This document shows, piece after piece, positions 1 to 11,172 of a stretch of DNA of 64,000 nucleotides (its first letter is position 1; each line of letters starts with the position of its first letter). A program made the translations under genes and the position numbers. The DNA is from Petrosia ficiformis (lineage: Eukaryota > Porifera > Demospongiae > Haplosclerida > Petrosiidae), in assembly GCA_947044365.1 (NCBI GenBank), contig OX345637.1, positions 3,706,501-3,770,500 on the forward strand, given 5' to 3'. A model generated the notes under the pieces. It was not told the DNA's origin. It saw nothing but the letters and a program-made list of their open reading frames with translations, and searched no databases.

Positions 1-357
1 CCCAGCTTTAGAAGGCTACTACTCTTAGCTGATCCTAAATTTAAATTACCACATCGAACACATTTTTCAACCAAAGTAATCCCAGAGAAGTACATTGCTG
101 TTCGTGGAAAGGTAGAAGAACTGCTGTCTACATGCAACAATTGTACAATGACAAGTGATCTGTGGACCTCTATTCAAAAGTGATTCTCCATGATAGCAAC
201 AAGTGTACCCTCAGAGAGGTTGTTCAGTTCTGCTGGGAATGTCATTACTCAAAAACGAAATAGTTTATTACCTGAAAATGCTGACAAATTAATTTTTTTA
301 TTTGAAAACTCGTATTCTTACTTAGAATTTCCTGAACATAGTAACAAATACATGTAG
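1..357 (+). pseudogene. hAT transposase remnant, internally deleted
   Basis: Frame 1 reads from the window edge to the TAG at 355. The first ~60 codons resemble the N-terminal part of hAT transposases and end in a TSDLWTS motif (about 151-171). After an in-frame TGA at 181 the same frame continues directly with the C-terminal hAT dimerisation signature: SVPSERLFSSAGNVI, then RNSLLPENADKLIFL (about 202-300). hAT transposases are usually 500-700 residues, so the central RNase H-like catalytic core is missing and the two ends are joined in frame except for the stop. The element is dead; its 5' end lies outside the window. Family call is secure from the motif; the deletion is seen directly. Confidence 0.85.
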
Positions 358-599
358 TTTGATTAATACAAACTTAAAATTAGAATTACAATACATTAAA
401 CGGGAGAGGGTGTGGTATAGGTGTGGTTTGTCATGACATATGTTCATATCATGATATAAAATTGCATGACACATGACATAGGGTAAAGTATATTGTGGGG
501 CAGCACTAGTACAAACACAATACATATACATGTAATTATCTATTCTTACGTCTATACATATATAATGATCATATATATTATAATGATTGTTACATGTAC

Positions 600-600
<1 letters not shown>

Positions 601-647
<47 letters not shown>

Positions 648-675
648 ATTATATATACATGTATATATATTATAT
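601..675. repeat. TA-rich microsatellite
   Basis: Nearly pure (TA)n interrupted by ATGTATATAATTATATATACATG. Stretch 358-717 between the hAT remnant and the Calx-beta exon shows nothing else codable. Confidence 0.9.
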
Positions 676-717
676 AAGTAATTATGTTTGTGATATAAAT
701 AATATTATTTCTCATAG

Positions 718-884
718 CTCTTCCTGCGGTTGCTACTGACAACAATTCTAACAATGCTACTATTTTGATAACTGAAAATGATGATGGTCACGGTATCATT
801 GAACTAACTGCAACAGAATTCAAAGCAACTGAAAGAGACTCCAATTTCATTACTGTAATAAGATCTGCTGGTCAATTTGGAGAG
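718..884 (+). CDS. Isolated Calx-beta-type exon
   Basis: An acceptor (ctcatag at 711-717) precedes an open exon ending at a possible donor gag|gtcaga (885). The translation contains ILITENDDGHGIIEL, followed by FKATERDSNFITVIRSAG. This is the usual junction of one Calx-beta repeat (strand ending in a DND/NDD motif) with the next, as in ADGRV1/FRAS-like extracellular proteins; Calx-beta modules bind calcium and mediate adhesion. No partner exons are visible, and a TACA microsatellite follows immediately, so it is either one exon of a gene extending to the left or a stranded fragment. The complete Calx-beta gene at 36.6-42 kb carries a different copy. Confidence 0.6.
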
Positions 885-892
885 GTCAGAGT

Positions 893-1096
893 TCATACAT
901 ATATACATACATGTACATGCATACATACATACATACACACATACTTACATACATATATACATACATACATACATATATACATACATACATACATATATAC
1001 ATACATGTACATAAATATGTACATAAATATGTACATACATGCATATATACATACATGTACATACATACATACATACATGCATACATACATATATAT
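893..1096. repeat. TACA/TACATATA microsatellite
   Basis: About 200 bp of (TACA)n with ATATACATACATG variants. It keeps several frames open on both strands, so the Tyr/His/Thr and Met/Tyr/Cys-rich ORFs here are artefacts. It truncates the Crypton-type gene on its right. Confidence 0.95.
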
Positions 1097-1878
1097 CTGG
1101 TCGTAAGCTACGATGTTCACGCCCATTTCGAAGAGCGAAGTTGAGCCCAAAACAGTAAATCAATGTATCGAGCAACTTCTTGGGTGTGTCCCCTCCGAGT
1201 ATTCCATCCTCCCAAAGCGAATTTTCCATATCAATTGATATCACCTCAGCACGTTTTGTTGTCAATCCAGTACCTTGACAGTGCAACAGCTTCAACTCGC
1301 TGTCAAGCACATTCCTGAAATAAACAAAACTGTTGTCTTTATAAATGTCTAGCTGTTGGTTTTTGTCAGCAGATAAAGAGCGTTTCTCTCGAATATATCT
1401 TTGAATACCAGCACACAAAGCATACAGCATGGCCCCCTCGATATTTTTCACCTTTCTTAGTCTTGACTTCTAAAACAAACCGAGCCAACCAATGATTTAA
1501 TTCTTCGTTAGAAATTACGTCCAAGCTTGGAGGCTCTTCAGTACTAGTCTCACCACCTTGGAGCGCTCTACTCTCCCTCCAACAATCCCACAGTTTTACT
1601 GCCCAAGCAATAGAATTTTTCGTAGCCCTGGGTATACGGTTATTGATTTTTTCCAGTATATCGCTTTCAGAAACTGGCTTATCAAACCTCTCCGTGGTGG
1701 GAATATCTTCCATTAGCTTATCTAAAACAAAGTCATCTTCTTCTAAATGTGCGTATTTTTCTTTCAATCTCAATTCTTCACTAACAGGATCGTCAACATT
1801 GTCATTTAAACTTTTAGATACAGACTCTTCGTATAGCTGTGATGCTTGCAAGAATATGAAATCGTCTTCCTCTGCCAT
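1097..1878 (-). pseudogene. Crypton-type (DUF3504) tyrosine-recombinase-derived gene, frameshifted and truncated
   Basis: On the minus strand an ORF starts at ATG 1878 with an acidic leader (MAEEDDF) and then RIPRATKNSIAWAVKLWDCW and ARFVLEVKTKKGEKY, the N-terminal part of DUF3504. At a run of five G (plus-strand C at 1433-1437) the frame breaks. Dropping one base restores the expected continuation, seen in the next frame as LYALCAGIQRYIREK, then FRNVLDSELKLLHCQGTGL, LLDTLIYCFGLNFALRNG and REHRSLRP. These are DUF3504/KIAA1958/KCTD1-type motifs, a domain derived from Crypton recombinases. The ORF runs into the TACA repeat near 1097 and lacks the C-terminal catalytic half. It could be a dead Crypton or a broken host gene; the 1-nt shift could also be an assembly error in a homopolymer. 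Confidence 0.75.
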
Positions 1879-1944
1879 CTCTAGTCTCTCTCAAGGTCAC
1901 ACACGCAGTCACGCACTGTGTAAAGGTCACGTGATTTAAAGCAG

Positions 1945-2039
1945 TTATAAGGGTGTATGGCGGTTTTTATGGTATTTACATCCCGCGGGCTTCGCCCTTG
2001 GGATGCAAATACCATAAAAACCTCCATATAGCCTTATAA
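1945..2039. mobile_element. 95-bp foldback (MITE-like) hairpin
   Basis: Both ends begin TTATAAGG. The left arm 1945-1984 and the reverse complement of the right arm 2000-2039 match at 36 of 40 positions. The loop GCGGGCTTCGCCC is itself a GC-rich stem. It lies just upstream of the DUF3504 start. It could be a small non-autonomous element or a structured regulatory or replication-prone hairpin. Confidence 0.8.
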
Positions 2040-2344
2040 CCTACATTTAAAAAGTATCCAAAGAATTTTTTTTTTACTCAATGAGGCTTTGCAACAAAAT
2101 ACTATAACAAAATGGGAAATATTTGAACCATTATGAAGGTAAATTTTACTACCCATGAACACAAAATAAGCAAAGAGATAAAACTTTGTTGAAGATGGCA
2201 TTTTAGCAAATTGGTATTTCAATACCATGATTATTCAAATATTTGAATCATAAAAAAATACGTTTGTGTGGTCAAAGTACAGTATAAAATTTTGTAAACT
2301 TATTTGGGAATAGTGCAGGCACAACAAAACATAGAAGTACTTAC

Positions 2345-3437
2345 TGGTTGTATTCTTTTTTTTAGATGGAGGAGTTTCCTCTTCTGACTGCACTCTGGGC
2401 AATAGGCTTCGTGTGGTTTGTCTGGTTTGCCTGGCTTGGCTGGTTTGGCTGGTTTGTGTGTGGTCCACACTTTTTTCAGCAAAAACATTTTTCAGTGCAC
2501 TTCCGAAATGTTTAATTAATAATGTCACTTCGTCTGGTTTGTTTAAATCATACAATTCACCTCCCATTAGGGAGACCAGGCTAATTGGGCCAGAACACTC
2601 TGAATTTATAGTTGTATTTATCTGATTGACACCCAAATATAAACTGATACTAATATTCTTGTGTAAAACTATACACAGAATGTATTACGATCCAGAATCG
2701 GAGAAGAATCCTAAGGCTGCCACGTACGTTTGTACAACTGGGCTCCTGGACACTTCGCCAGTGGCTAAGATATCACTTGATCTATTCCAAATTTTCACAA
2801 CTAAGTCAGCCCTAGCATTGTAGCAGGTTGCCTCCTTTCCACTACAATCTGTTGATATAAAACATGTGACTTCGAGGCCCACACATTTTAAAAAGGCTTG
2901 ACAGTAATGTAATTTTGATTTGTAGTGTGTAAACTCTGTTATGGCTAAAAGCAATTGACTCCCTGATTGGTCATATGCCTCAGTTGGTAAAGTCACGTCA
3001 ACTTGCCGACATGTTGACAACAATAACAAAAATGTTCTTTTTTCGTAATGTGGAGTTTTTACCCATTCTTCTCTCCATTTCTCGAGTTTACTGCACACGA
3101 AACACTCACATGTAATCGGTTCGGTTACAAATGTTTTAAATTTTTGGAATCTTTGTGCCAATTTCATGTTCTCTGCTTCCTTCAATATGTTAGGTGGTAC
3201 GCATAAGAATAATTGCATCTTGCCTAAAAAAAATTTGGTTTTTCTGTGGCCAACTTGTACACTTATAGTGACATGCTCTAAGGCAGCATTTATTAGTTCT
3301 GCTTCGTCGTTGGTCATTTCAATAGCACTAAGTTCATCATCTGAAATGATTTAACCCCAAACTCGAAAGCATTTGTTGGTCAATTGAACCCGATATAGAA
3401 GAGGCTGCTATGCCACATTGTCCCACAGATTTAGCGT
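2345..3437 (-). CDS. Unidentified Cys-containing protein, at least three exons
   Basis: Two main exons read well. One is ~3340-2689 (FLCVPPNILKEAENM, CECFVCSKLEKWREEWV, ARADLVVKIWNRSSDI, LATGEV). A 45-nt intron (2644-2688, gtaata...tatcag) joins it in frame to 2643-2345, which ends in a low-complexity QTSQTSQARQTRQT stretch and a basic PSKKK tail before a gtaagt donor. An upstream segment (acceptor ctgtag near 3438; YAKSVGQCGIAAS) meets the second exon with a 1-nt frame conflict at about 3340-3350. I do not recognise the family. The pattern R-A-D-L-V-V ... A-T-G-E-V faintly recalls PD-(D/E)XK nucleases, but this is speculation. The Lys/Ser C-terminus suggests a nuclear protein. Confidence 0.45.
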
Positions 3438-3565
3438 ATACCTACAGTAAAGAGAAACAATTGTATTACTCAAGTTAGTACAAGTTTAGAGATATTTACG
3501 AACTTACGGGTTGATTTAGAAAAGCCATTGACTAGCCAAAAAAATCTAGGCGAGAGAGAGATATA

Positions 3566-3765
3566 TACCGTAATTCGGGAAAATTTCGTACTATAAAAAT
3601 TTTCGTATAACAGTATGCGTACGAAATTTAAATTTTCGAAAATTAACGGGTATATGGAAATAAATGGTATTCGTAAATAATAACGTACGCACGTACGAAA
3701 ATTTATACATACGAGAAATAAAAATTCGAAATATTTTAGAGACGAAATATTCCCGATTTACGGTA
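3566..3765. mobile_element. 200-bp MITE, Tc1/mariner-like (TA target)
   Basis: Terminal inverted repeats TACCGTAATTCGGGAAAAT (left) and, reversed, TACCGTAAATCGGGAATAT (right), flanked on both sides by TA. The interior is rich in imperfect palindromes (CGTACG, TTCGTA). No ORF. TA target duplications fit the Tc1/mariner superfamily; the autonomous partner is not in the window. Confidence 0.75.
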
Positions 3766-6242
3766 TACTATAACACGCATGCATAAGAAAATCGGAAAAC
3801 TGAAAAAGTGAGGATTTATATACAGTAACTATAATAAACACACAAGGAACTAACCGAAATCTTCAGAGAGAGAGGCAATAATCAATCTGTCTAATAACTA
3901 TCTAACTTTCAATTTTCGCATATGGCTATTCCAAATGACGTACACCTTTTTATATCAACAGAGGTATGATCATGTGAGTAATTGACACATGAGCTCTATC
4001 ACACCCATTTCCGAATTCTGCAAACGGATTTCTAATTAATTAATTAATTGATTAAATAATAATAATAATTTATTTTTTGGATTTAATTTAATACAAACAA
4101 TGCTACAGCCTTATTATACCCATACATGGCCAGGTATAAATTTATACATTTCACTAAATTGAATCATTGTAATCACAATTCGCAATTTTTATAGATAATG
4201 ATGTATATCAAGCCTATCAGGCACATCACATTGACATAAATTTGCAGCTGCCCTGAATGTTTAGGTGAAAGCAAGTCCTTATAGTAGGAGTTGCTAGGTG
4301 TGAGGGTGTAAATTAGTATTGAAATGATATTCACACAGTATGTGTGTTATAACTTTGTAAGGGCAACTGGGGACAATCTGAATTATATGTACACTGATTA
4401 GATTGTTTCGACCTATTGGGTCTCATCAGCACAGTGTATCCCAATACATTAATTGTGCAGAATGATGTAAAATGTATGTTGCTATTATGAAAGGTTTCTA
4501 TGTAGTACCATGTCTAGTACCTCCAGGGGTACTAGTAATAGATACTACTAGAGCTTTCAGAAAAACTGAAATACTTACTCTATGTTTCAGATGAGTCAGA
4601 AGAGATGTAACTTTACCATTTCTAGTACAGTCAGCACCTCCAAAATCATTGTAAACTCAACTTTGAAGATGTATTTAAAAGCGTGGGTGGCACGACCAAA
4701 TATGAAAATCCTGGCGAGAACACCGATACATGTACATACATGTATGTGTGTCTGGATACTTGGATACTATGTACATTTCTGAGAAATATGATTGATATAC
4801 GTACAAGAAAAAAGGCAGCAGACATTCATTCCTAATGATTAAAAACTTGCTCCACCATCAGTGATTCCAGGGGAGAAACAACCAACATCATGCAGCAACT
4901 TCAGACTTCACTGTTCTTACTTGCACGCTTCACATATTTGTACTACTTGGTAGCAAATAGACTTCTATAACCAGAAAACAAAAGTGTCATTACTGGAGCA
5001 CACAGGGTTAACAGCTACCACCTGCTACTCATATATATATAATCCTAAAATCCTTTGGGAACAAGACAATGCAATACTTCCATCATATAAAAGTTGTCTT
5101 CACTACCTGGTATATTACCCAACATCTATACATTATTTAAAGTGAGAAGCTTTCTTTATACTCAAGCAGTTTGTGGTACATGGCTTACTTCTCTTTGGAA
5201 TCATTTGCAACCTGGCAATGATATATACACATGTATCACCTCATTCACCTGTCACATTTTCTTTCTGTCCGTACATAATTTCTCCACTAGGGAGATCGAT
5301 CCATGTTTGATATAAGATGTGTTGTATGATTTCAGCAAAAAGAAACCATGCATGACTGTCGATCATTTCTAAATATTAGGTAAATAATGCCACTGCCACA
5401 CCTATCATCGCCTTCATATCGGACAGTCACAGGGCCAGGAGTTATTGATGGTCGACTGTCTTGTGTGTCTTCTTTTCAGCATCACGTACTGGTCGACGTT
5501 GTCTCTTCCTTTTCCTGACTGATATGTGTATGTAAGGAATAGATTAGTTTTCATGGATGATACATGTAGTCTACTAAGTGATATATACCCCAAATTATAT
5601 GGCTGATATAAGTTCTAAAACTCTTTAGATAGCTACTGATATCAATATATCATTCTTTCAATGAATGTGCATACTTTATCAAAGGTATCACTTGGTACTG
5701 ATTATAAATACTACCTGTAGCTATCATTAGTGTAGTGTGTATATATTGTGTTAGGTATGGCATAGATAGTAAAATAAACTGTACTATCTATGGACATGGC
5801 TACATGAGATGAACGTTTGATAAATGCCTAGGTGTTTTTCGGTCAATTTCTGGAACTCTCCACTTAGTATTAAAGTCGAGTGTGGTATTTATTCAGACAG
5901 CTGCAGATGTGTTTATTGTATATATAACAACAATCTCAACTGTGCCCTCAGCTTTAAAATTACATCATAGCAGTTATAAGTTTCTTTTGAAACTGATTCA
6001 TAATCTCACCTGTACATGGTCAATAACCATGTCATTAGAACAATAGGCAAAAACAGAGTAGACGAACCTGTACTATCTTGTCACTCCCAGGTGTTTAACT
6101 TAAGTTAGCATTTAAAAGTGTTAGCCAAAACCAGAAATGCTAAAATTCTTACTGAGGTACATAAACGAACATGAAGAATTTATCGATTCGAATTTTGATG
6201 TCTCAGTTGCTGTTGAAATGTGATAATTGATAATCATTTGCA
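3766..6242. other. No gene recognised
   Basis: About 2.5 kb of AT-rich sequence with an ATTAATTAATT run near 4030-4075. The short ORFs (for example 4582-4782, 5094-5315) have no splice context or recognisable motifs. A minus-strand Arg/Lys-rich open stretch near 5440-5530 is not convincing. Confidence 0.6.
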
Positions 6243-6618
6243 AGCATATGTGGAATAGTTGACTGGATATATTTAATATTAGCGTGTGTGGAATAGTTGA
6301 CTGGATATATTTAATATTAGCATGTGTGGAATAGTTGACTGGATATATTTAATATTAGCATGTGTGGAATAGTTGACTGGATATATTTAATATTAGCGTG
6401 TGTGGAATAGTTGACTGGATATATTTAATATTAGCGTGTGTGGAATAGTTGACTGGATATATTTAATATTAGCGTGTGTGGAATAGTTGACTGGATATAT
6501 TTAATATTAGCATGTGTGGAATAGTTGACTGGATATATTTAATATTAGCATGTGTGGAATAGTTGACTGGATATATTTAATATTAGCATGTGTGGAATAG
6601 TTGACTGGATATATTTAT
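6243..6618. repeat. 38-bp minisatellite, ten copies
   Basis: Ten head-to-tail copies of a 38-bp unit (AGCRTGTGTGGAATAGTTGA then CTGGATATATTTAATATT), starting every 38 bases from 6243. Copies are nearly identical. The main variation is CG versus CA at the fourth base, plus a CATATG variant in copy 1 and a 3' change in copy 10. Confidence 0.97.
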
Positions 6619-6679
6619 ATTATTATTTTGGTTATCTACTCTCCTTACCTTTTAAAGGACCTTGTAGAACTTTAGGAAT

Positions 6680-7240
6680 ATATTTCAGGTAGAATAGCTA
6701 GCAGTTTCTACATAAGCTACAAGCCGCTTTCTGCTGGTCTGTGGAGCTTGAGTGCGCGTTCTATTACACGCTATGCTCATTAATTGACCAAGTCCCTCAG
6801 AAGACGTTAACTTCCTTATCTACATGTATGTATGTATACAACGCATACTTGCGTAAGTGACACAAGAATATATAATGTACATGTACATGTATATACGCTA
6901 AACCCTGTGGAAAGCAATTATAGGGATGGCCCTACAGGCCATAAAACGTATCCCTATAATTGCTTTGCAGAGACTGCATGTATGTATCGATCTGCTGATG
7001 GCACTAGTGCCTCTACCTTTCTGTGTCGCTGTTAAAACTTGGTTCTGAATAAGTAAGTTTAACTGCAGCATTTAAGTACTGACCAAGCCCCCGGAATGAT
7101 GCAACTCCCTTAACTAGTATACGACATATACTCGTGCAATTGACACAGACATGTATACATGCATATATATATATATATATTAAACCCTGTGAAAAGTAAT
7201 CATAGGGATGGTCCTACGAGCCATAAAAATAGTTAAATAC
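6680..7240. repeat. Interspersed repeat family, copy 1 (degenerate, two sub-units)
   Basis: Shares ordered blocks with 13420-13850: CTGATGGCACTAGTG, CTCTACCTTTCTGTGT, CATTAATTGACC, AACTTCCTTA, CGCA then AAGTGACACA, and TAAACCC..GTGGAAAGCAATTA followed by AGGGATGGCC and GGCCATAAAA. The tail block occurs twice here (about 6780-6960 and 7080-7235). A partial inverted piece is near 15480-15550. Probably a non-autonomous transposon or SINE; exact ends not fixed. Confidence 0.6.
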
Positions 7241-7270
7241 CAAATAATTTACAGCTTTTTTTTTTAATAG

Positions 7271-9746
7271 ACGAAAAATGTGCAAAGAAATTTTGCTTGG
7301 GAATGCTAAAGAAGGTATCTAAGAAGGAATCAGAATTATCGGAACTAAGGGTTGAGTTGAGAGAGAAAAATGAAGAAATTACACACCTTAAGACAAGAGA
7401 GAGGTCATTAATAGAGAAGTCAAATACGCTAGAGAGAGGTTAGACAATGAATAAGATTTATTGACTGTAGTTTAAGTACTTGACATTTCATCTTTAGAAC
7501 TACTTTCTGCAAAAGATGACAAACAGGCCTACTTCAATCTTTTATTTGCTGCAAGACAAGGTGACTTATGATTGTATATTAATTATAATTATTGATTTGA
7601 AATCTAATTTTATATTTGTGATGTTTAGAGTTACGAGAATCTAAGATAGTTGAAAGGAAAACATCACTAATAGGAACTGGAGTTTTCCAGAAAACAAATC
7701 ATGGATTTGAAAGAGAAACTCAGACTCACATCAACCTTTTCAAAAGGTCTCTCCATTGAATTTGTGTTTATTATTATACATGTATATTATCATTAGATGA
7801 ACAAGATAAGGAAAGAGAACTAGTGGAAGAGGAGTTTGTAGACAAAAATGAACCTAAATCAGACAGTGATAAGATACAATTATTATGTGATGGTTAGTGT
7901 TGTTTTAGTTAACTACCTAAAACCACTTTTAGTAAGCCATTGTGACTTTTAGTTAACTAAACTATATCTAAATTACAAGTCTACTGCAATAACTATAACT
8001 AACTTAAATGCCAATAATGGGCACTTTTAGTTAGTTAACTAAATTAAAAAGTCTAAAACCCTTTAGTAAGCCTAAATTGCTTCTATTAATTAACTATAAG
8101 CAAACTAAAAGTTTGAGAAACTAGACATACATGTATTACATGTATAACTATAATTAAAATTGGTTGTTATAGTCATACTAAAACAACAAATTAGTTAAGT
8201 AATGCTATTAATTTTTTGATTAGTGATTGTATTATCACTTCAGAGATAGAGTCATTCCAGAATATTGTTGTAAGTAAGAATGAAGAAGTAGAAGAACTAC
8301 AAAGTATACTGGAGATAAAGGAGGAGAGAGTGAAAGAGTTAGAGTCACAAATCCATATATTTCCAACCTTTTTGCCTGGTTAGTTAGTTACTTGTAAACA
8401 AATGTGTTGTTTGTATTATCCTTCTTATTGGCTGACTTTGCCATTGGATGTCTCTATTCCTGTTAGTATCTGAGCAGCATACAGTACATTTGGCCATTTG
8501 CATGCTACAAGCATTACTATGAATTCCCAGGATGGACAAAAAAGTCCTATAGACATCTGACAAATGGTATTCAGCTCTACATGTAGCTGTAGTGTCCATT
8601 CGATGTTATAATATCTAGGATGTTCCTGTACGTAATGGACATCCTGAATTCCCATTATATCTTTGTGTTGGATATGTATACTGTAATTTATTGATAATCC
8701 CCTCATCAAGCCACAAATTATGATAAGCTACATATGTACATGTTAGTATTTACTAGCAACGTTATCCCGAAAACATACATGTACTTCTCTTTAGTGTACT
8801 TATCAGGATATATATATAATATATATATATTATATATATATATATATATATAATAATTATGTACACAATGTATATATAAACATGTACAAAGATATATATA
8901 TACAAACACACCAGATACACACAGCATGTACACAATGTATATATAAACATGTACAAAGATATATATATACAAACACACCAGATACACACAGCATGTACAC
9001 AATGTATATATAAACATGTACAAAGATATATATATACAAACACACCAGATACACACAGCATGTACACAATGTATATATAAACATGTACAAAGATATATAT
9101 ATATACAAACACACCAGATACACACAGCATGTACACAATGTATATATAAACATGTACAAAGATATATATATACAAACACACCAGATACACAAAGCATGTA
9201 CACAATGTATATATAAACATGTACAGATACACACAGCCAGACACATACAGATACACACAACCAGACACATACAGATATACACAGCCAGACACATACAGTC
9301 CCACATAGATACACACAGGCTAAAAGACATTACTTTTTTCCCCATAGTTGTATACCCTTGATAGCAAAGGATGAGGAGGAACAGTCCTGGCCATCACCTA
9401 TAACTGTTTGTGAAACAATTGGAGGAATCAACAATTGGGTTATACGTAAGTACTTTACAATTATCTTGTTTATTAATCTCTACTTACACTTGTCATTATG
9501 AAACAGTCATGTTTGATTAAAACAGATAATTTTTCCTCTCCTGGAGTTTTATTAGTATTATACCACTTCTCACTTTTTTTATTATAATTATTATGCATTG
9601 GCTTAAACTCCTGTGTTCTTGTAGAAGTGGGTGTGACCAAGAAAAATTGTTAAGATTAGAAACCCCTTTTTAAATTGCTGATGATTATATATTTTTATTC
9701 TGTTTCAGCTACAAAAAAGGAGTATTTTTGGTATTTTATTCAATAA
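7271..9746 (+). CDS. Coiled-coil/WPLP-repeat family, paralogue A
   Basis: Exons read by splice sites and similarity to paralogues B and C: 7271-7438, 7498-7560, 7629-7746, 7797-7892, 8244-8378, 9365-9445 and 9709-9746. Most are phase-1 symmetric. The first has heptad-like K/E-rich sequence (SELSELRVELREKNEEITHL). The fifth (EIESFQNIVVSKNEEVEELQ) and the last two (EEEQSWPSPITVCETIGG; KKEYFWYFIQ then stop) match B and C. The penultimate exon has a single WPxP unit, against two in B and three in C. No first coding exon like those of B and C was found upstream, and the 7629-7746 to 7797 junction does not keep frame with the visible donor, so A may be incomplete or degenerate. Function unknown; probably an intracellular coiled-coil protein. 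Confidence 0.6.
7897..8189. mobile_element. MITE with GTGTTGTTTTAG ends, copy 1
   Basis: Begins GTGTTGTTTTAG (7897) and ends CTAAAACAACAA (8178-8189). The interior repeats TTTTAGTTAACTAA-type blocks. Lies in an intron of paralogue A just after a donor. A sister copy lies at 11208-11470, and a solitary end-like sequence is near 16518. Confidence 0.7.
8861..9298. repeat. 67-bp minisatellite followed by a 24-bp minisatellite
   Basis: Six starts of a 67-bp unit (GTACACAATGTATATATAAA ... CACACCAGATACACACAGCAT) at 8861, 8928, 8995, 9062, 9131 and 9198; one copy has an extra TA. Then about three copies of ACAGATACACACAGCCAGACACAT to 9298. Preceded by (TA)n at 8815-8855. Long Cys/Tyr/Val ORFs on either strand here are artefacts. 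It lies in the large intron of paralogue A before its WPLP exon. Confidence 0.95.
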
Positions 9747-11172
9747 TTGATAATTGAAACTTATTTGAATTCTGGAGTCTTTATATTATTTTATTATAAA
9801 TATATAATTATAATTATTTATTTTATATTTGAATTAACAAATGATCACTATACCAAAAGGTATGGAAACAAGAGATTAGTTTTCATCAGCTGTTTTTGTA
9901 CATGGAATATCAATCAAAGAAGAACTGCTGTAATAAGTATTGTGTAAATGTTTTAAAATCTTTGGTACATTTTTCTGTAAGTTGACTAAATTACACAATG
10001 CCAAAAATCAGTTATATTTGTATTTATTTTTACATGAAGACAAAACAGGAAATTTAATATTAATAGTTGACTGATTTTTTAATTTTATTAAAAGTGACTA
10101 AAATAAATGGAAGTTAGTGTTTTTTTGCACAGGAATTCTAAATAAGCAATTGAATTTCTGGAGGCAGTGGTACCTCACCAACAAATGCAGTGAATATTAG
10201 CATGATGATAAACAGTTTCTTGAACTATTTGTTACTATAAATAGAAATGCTTGCTTCTATAAATAAACCACACCCAAACCAATATAATTATATTGCCTGG
10301 AATAATTTTATGATAATTTATAATCCCACTGTGGGTTACATGAAGAAACACTACATTTTGCAAATGAGTGACATTCTGAGAATCAAAAATGGTCACTGTT
10401 CCTCATGACCCATTATCAAATCAGATCAGGTGACCCATCTAGCTTCCTGGCAAATTTGTTCTATAGCCACTCCCTTTTTTTTTTTAATTCTTTTGTGAAA
10501 AACACCATGGGGCATGGCTGGGGCATGGCATGGGCAGTCTGGAGATGAGATAGCCTAGAGTTGCTTCAATTCTTGGTCCAAGCATCACACACGCAATGTT
10601 CATTTTTTTCCAACCATTTTTGTCATCAATGGAAAGAACGTTTGACACTTGGATCGAGAATTTGAAGCATCAGTTCCAGATCATCTTTCGACATAGGTCA
10701 TGGGGGTCCAGGGATGAGACTGGGGCAGATAGAGTTGACCAATATATGGAGTGGGTGCAGAGGGTACGATCTAATATAGGTTAAGGAGGGTTCCAATTTA
10801 GAGCAACAGGTGAAGTTGGATTTCAAAAAGGAGGCACTTTGTCAGTAGAAAAGGTAGATCAGTCCAGTATCCCAAACTCCCATATATAAATCATACAAGA
10901 TTTTGAAGAAAACGTATGAGTTGTAGAGTTACTGAGTTAAGACACACTCTAATCAGTACATGGCATTAATTAACTTTTTGTGGGTTCGTTTCGTTTCTTG
11001 TTTCTATTTCTTGTTTTGCCAACAGGCCCAACACCAACCACCGCACCCTTTTGTTGGCGGTTGCTTGCAATTACGGAATCAACCAATCAAATTTGAGTCT
11101 GGTTATTCTAGTCTGGGAAAGTCAAGCAACCTGAAAAGCACTAAGTTACAAGAAGATCGTAGTTACTGTAAG
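9747..11172. other. Intergenic A-B region
   Basis: AT-rich, with no convincing coding segment. The end of the ORF at 10960-11208 overlaps the start codon and first exon of paralogue B; its remainder is probably 5' UTR. Confidence 0.6.

Noticed and set aside
765..1144. Long Tyr/His/Thr and Met/Tyr/Cys ORFs on both strands
   Set aside because: They read the TACA/TATG microsatellite, whose short period keeps several frames open.
5440..5530. Minus-strand Arg/Lys-rich open stretch (RKRKRQRRPVRDAEKK)
   Set aside because: Short, no clear splice sites, low-complexity basic run.
6243..6618. Possible centromeric or CRISPR repeat
   Set aside because: No variable spacers; a simple 38-bp minisatellite of ten units.
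8718..9361. ORFs of 160-200 codons in three minus frames and two plus frames
   Set aside because: Products of the 67-bp minisatellite (no stop in several frames); sequence is pure repeat.
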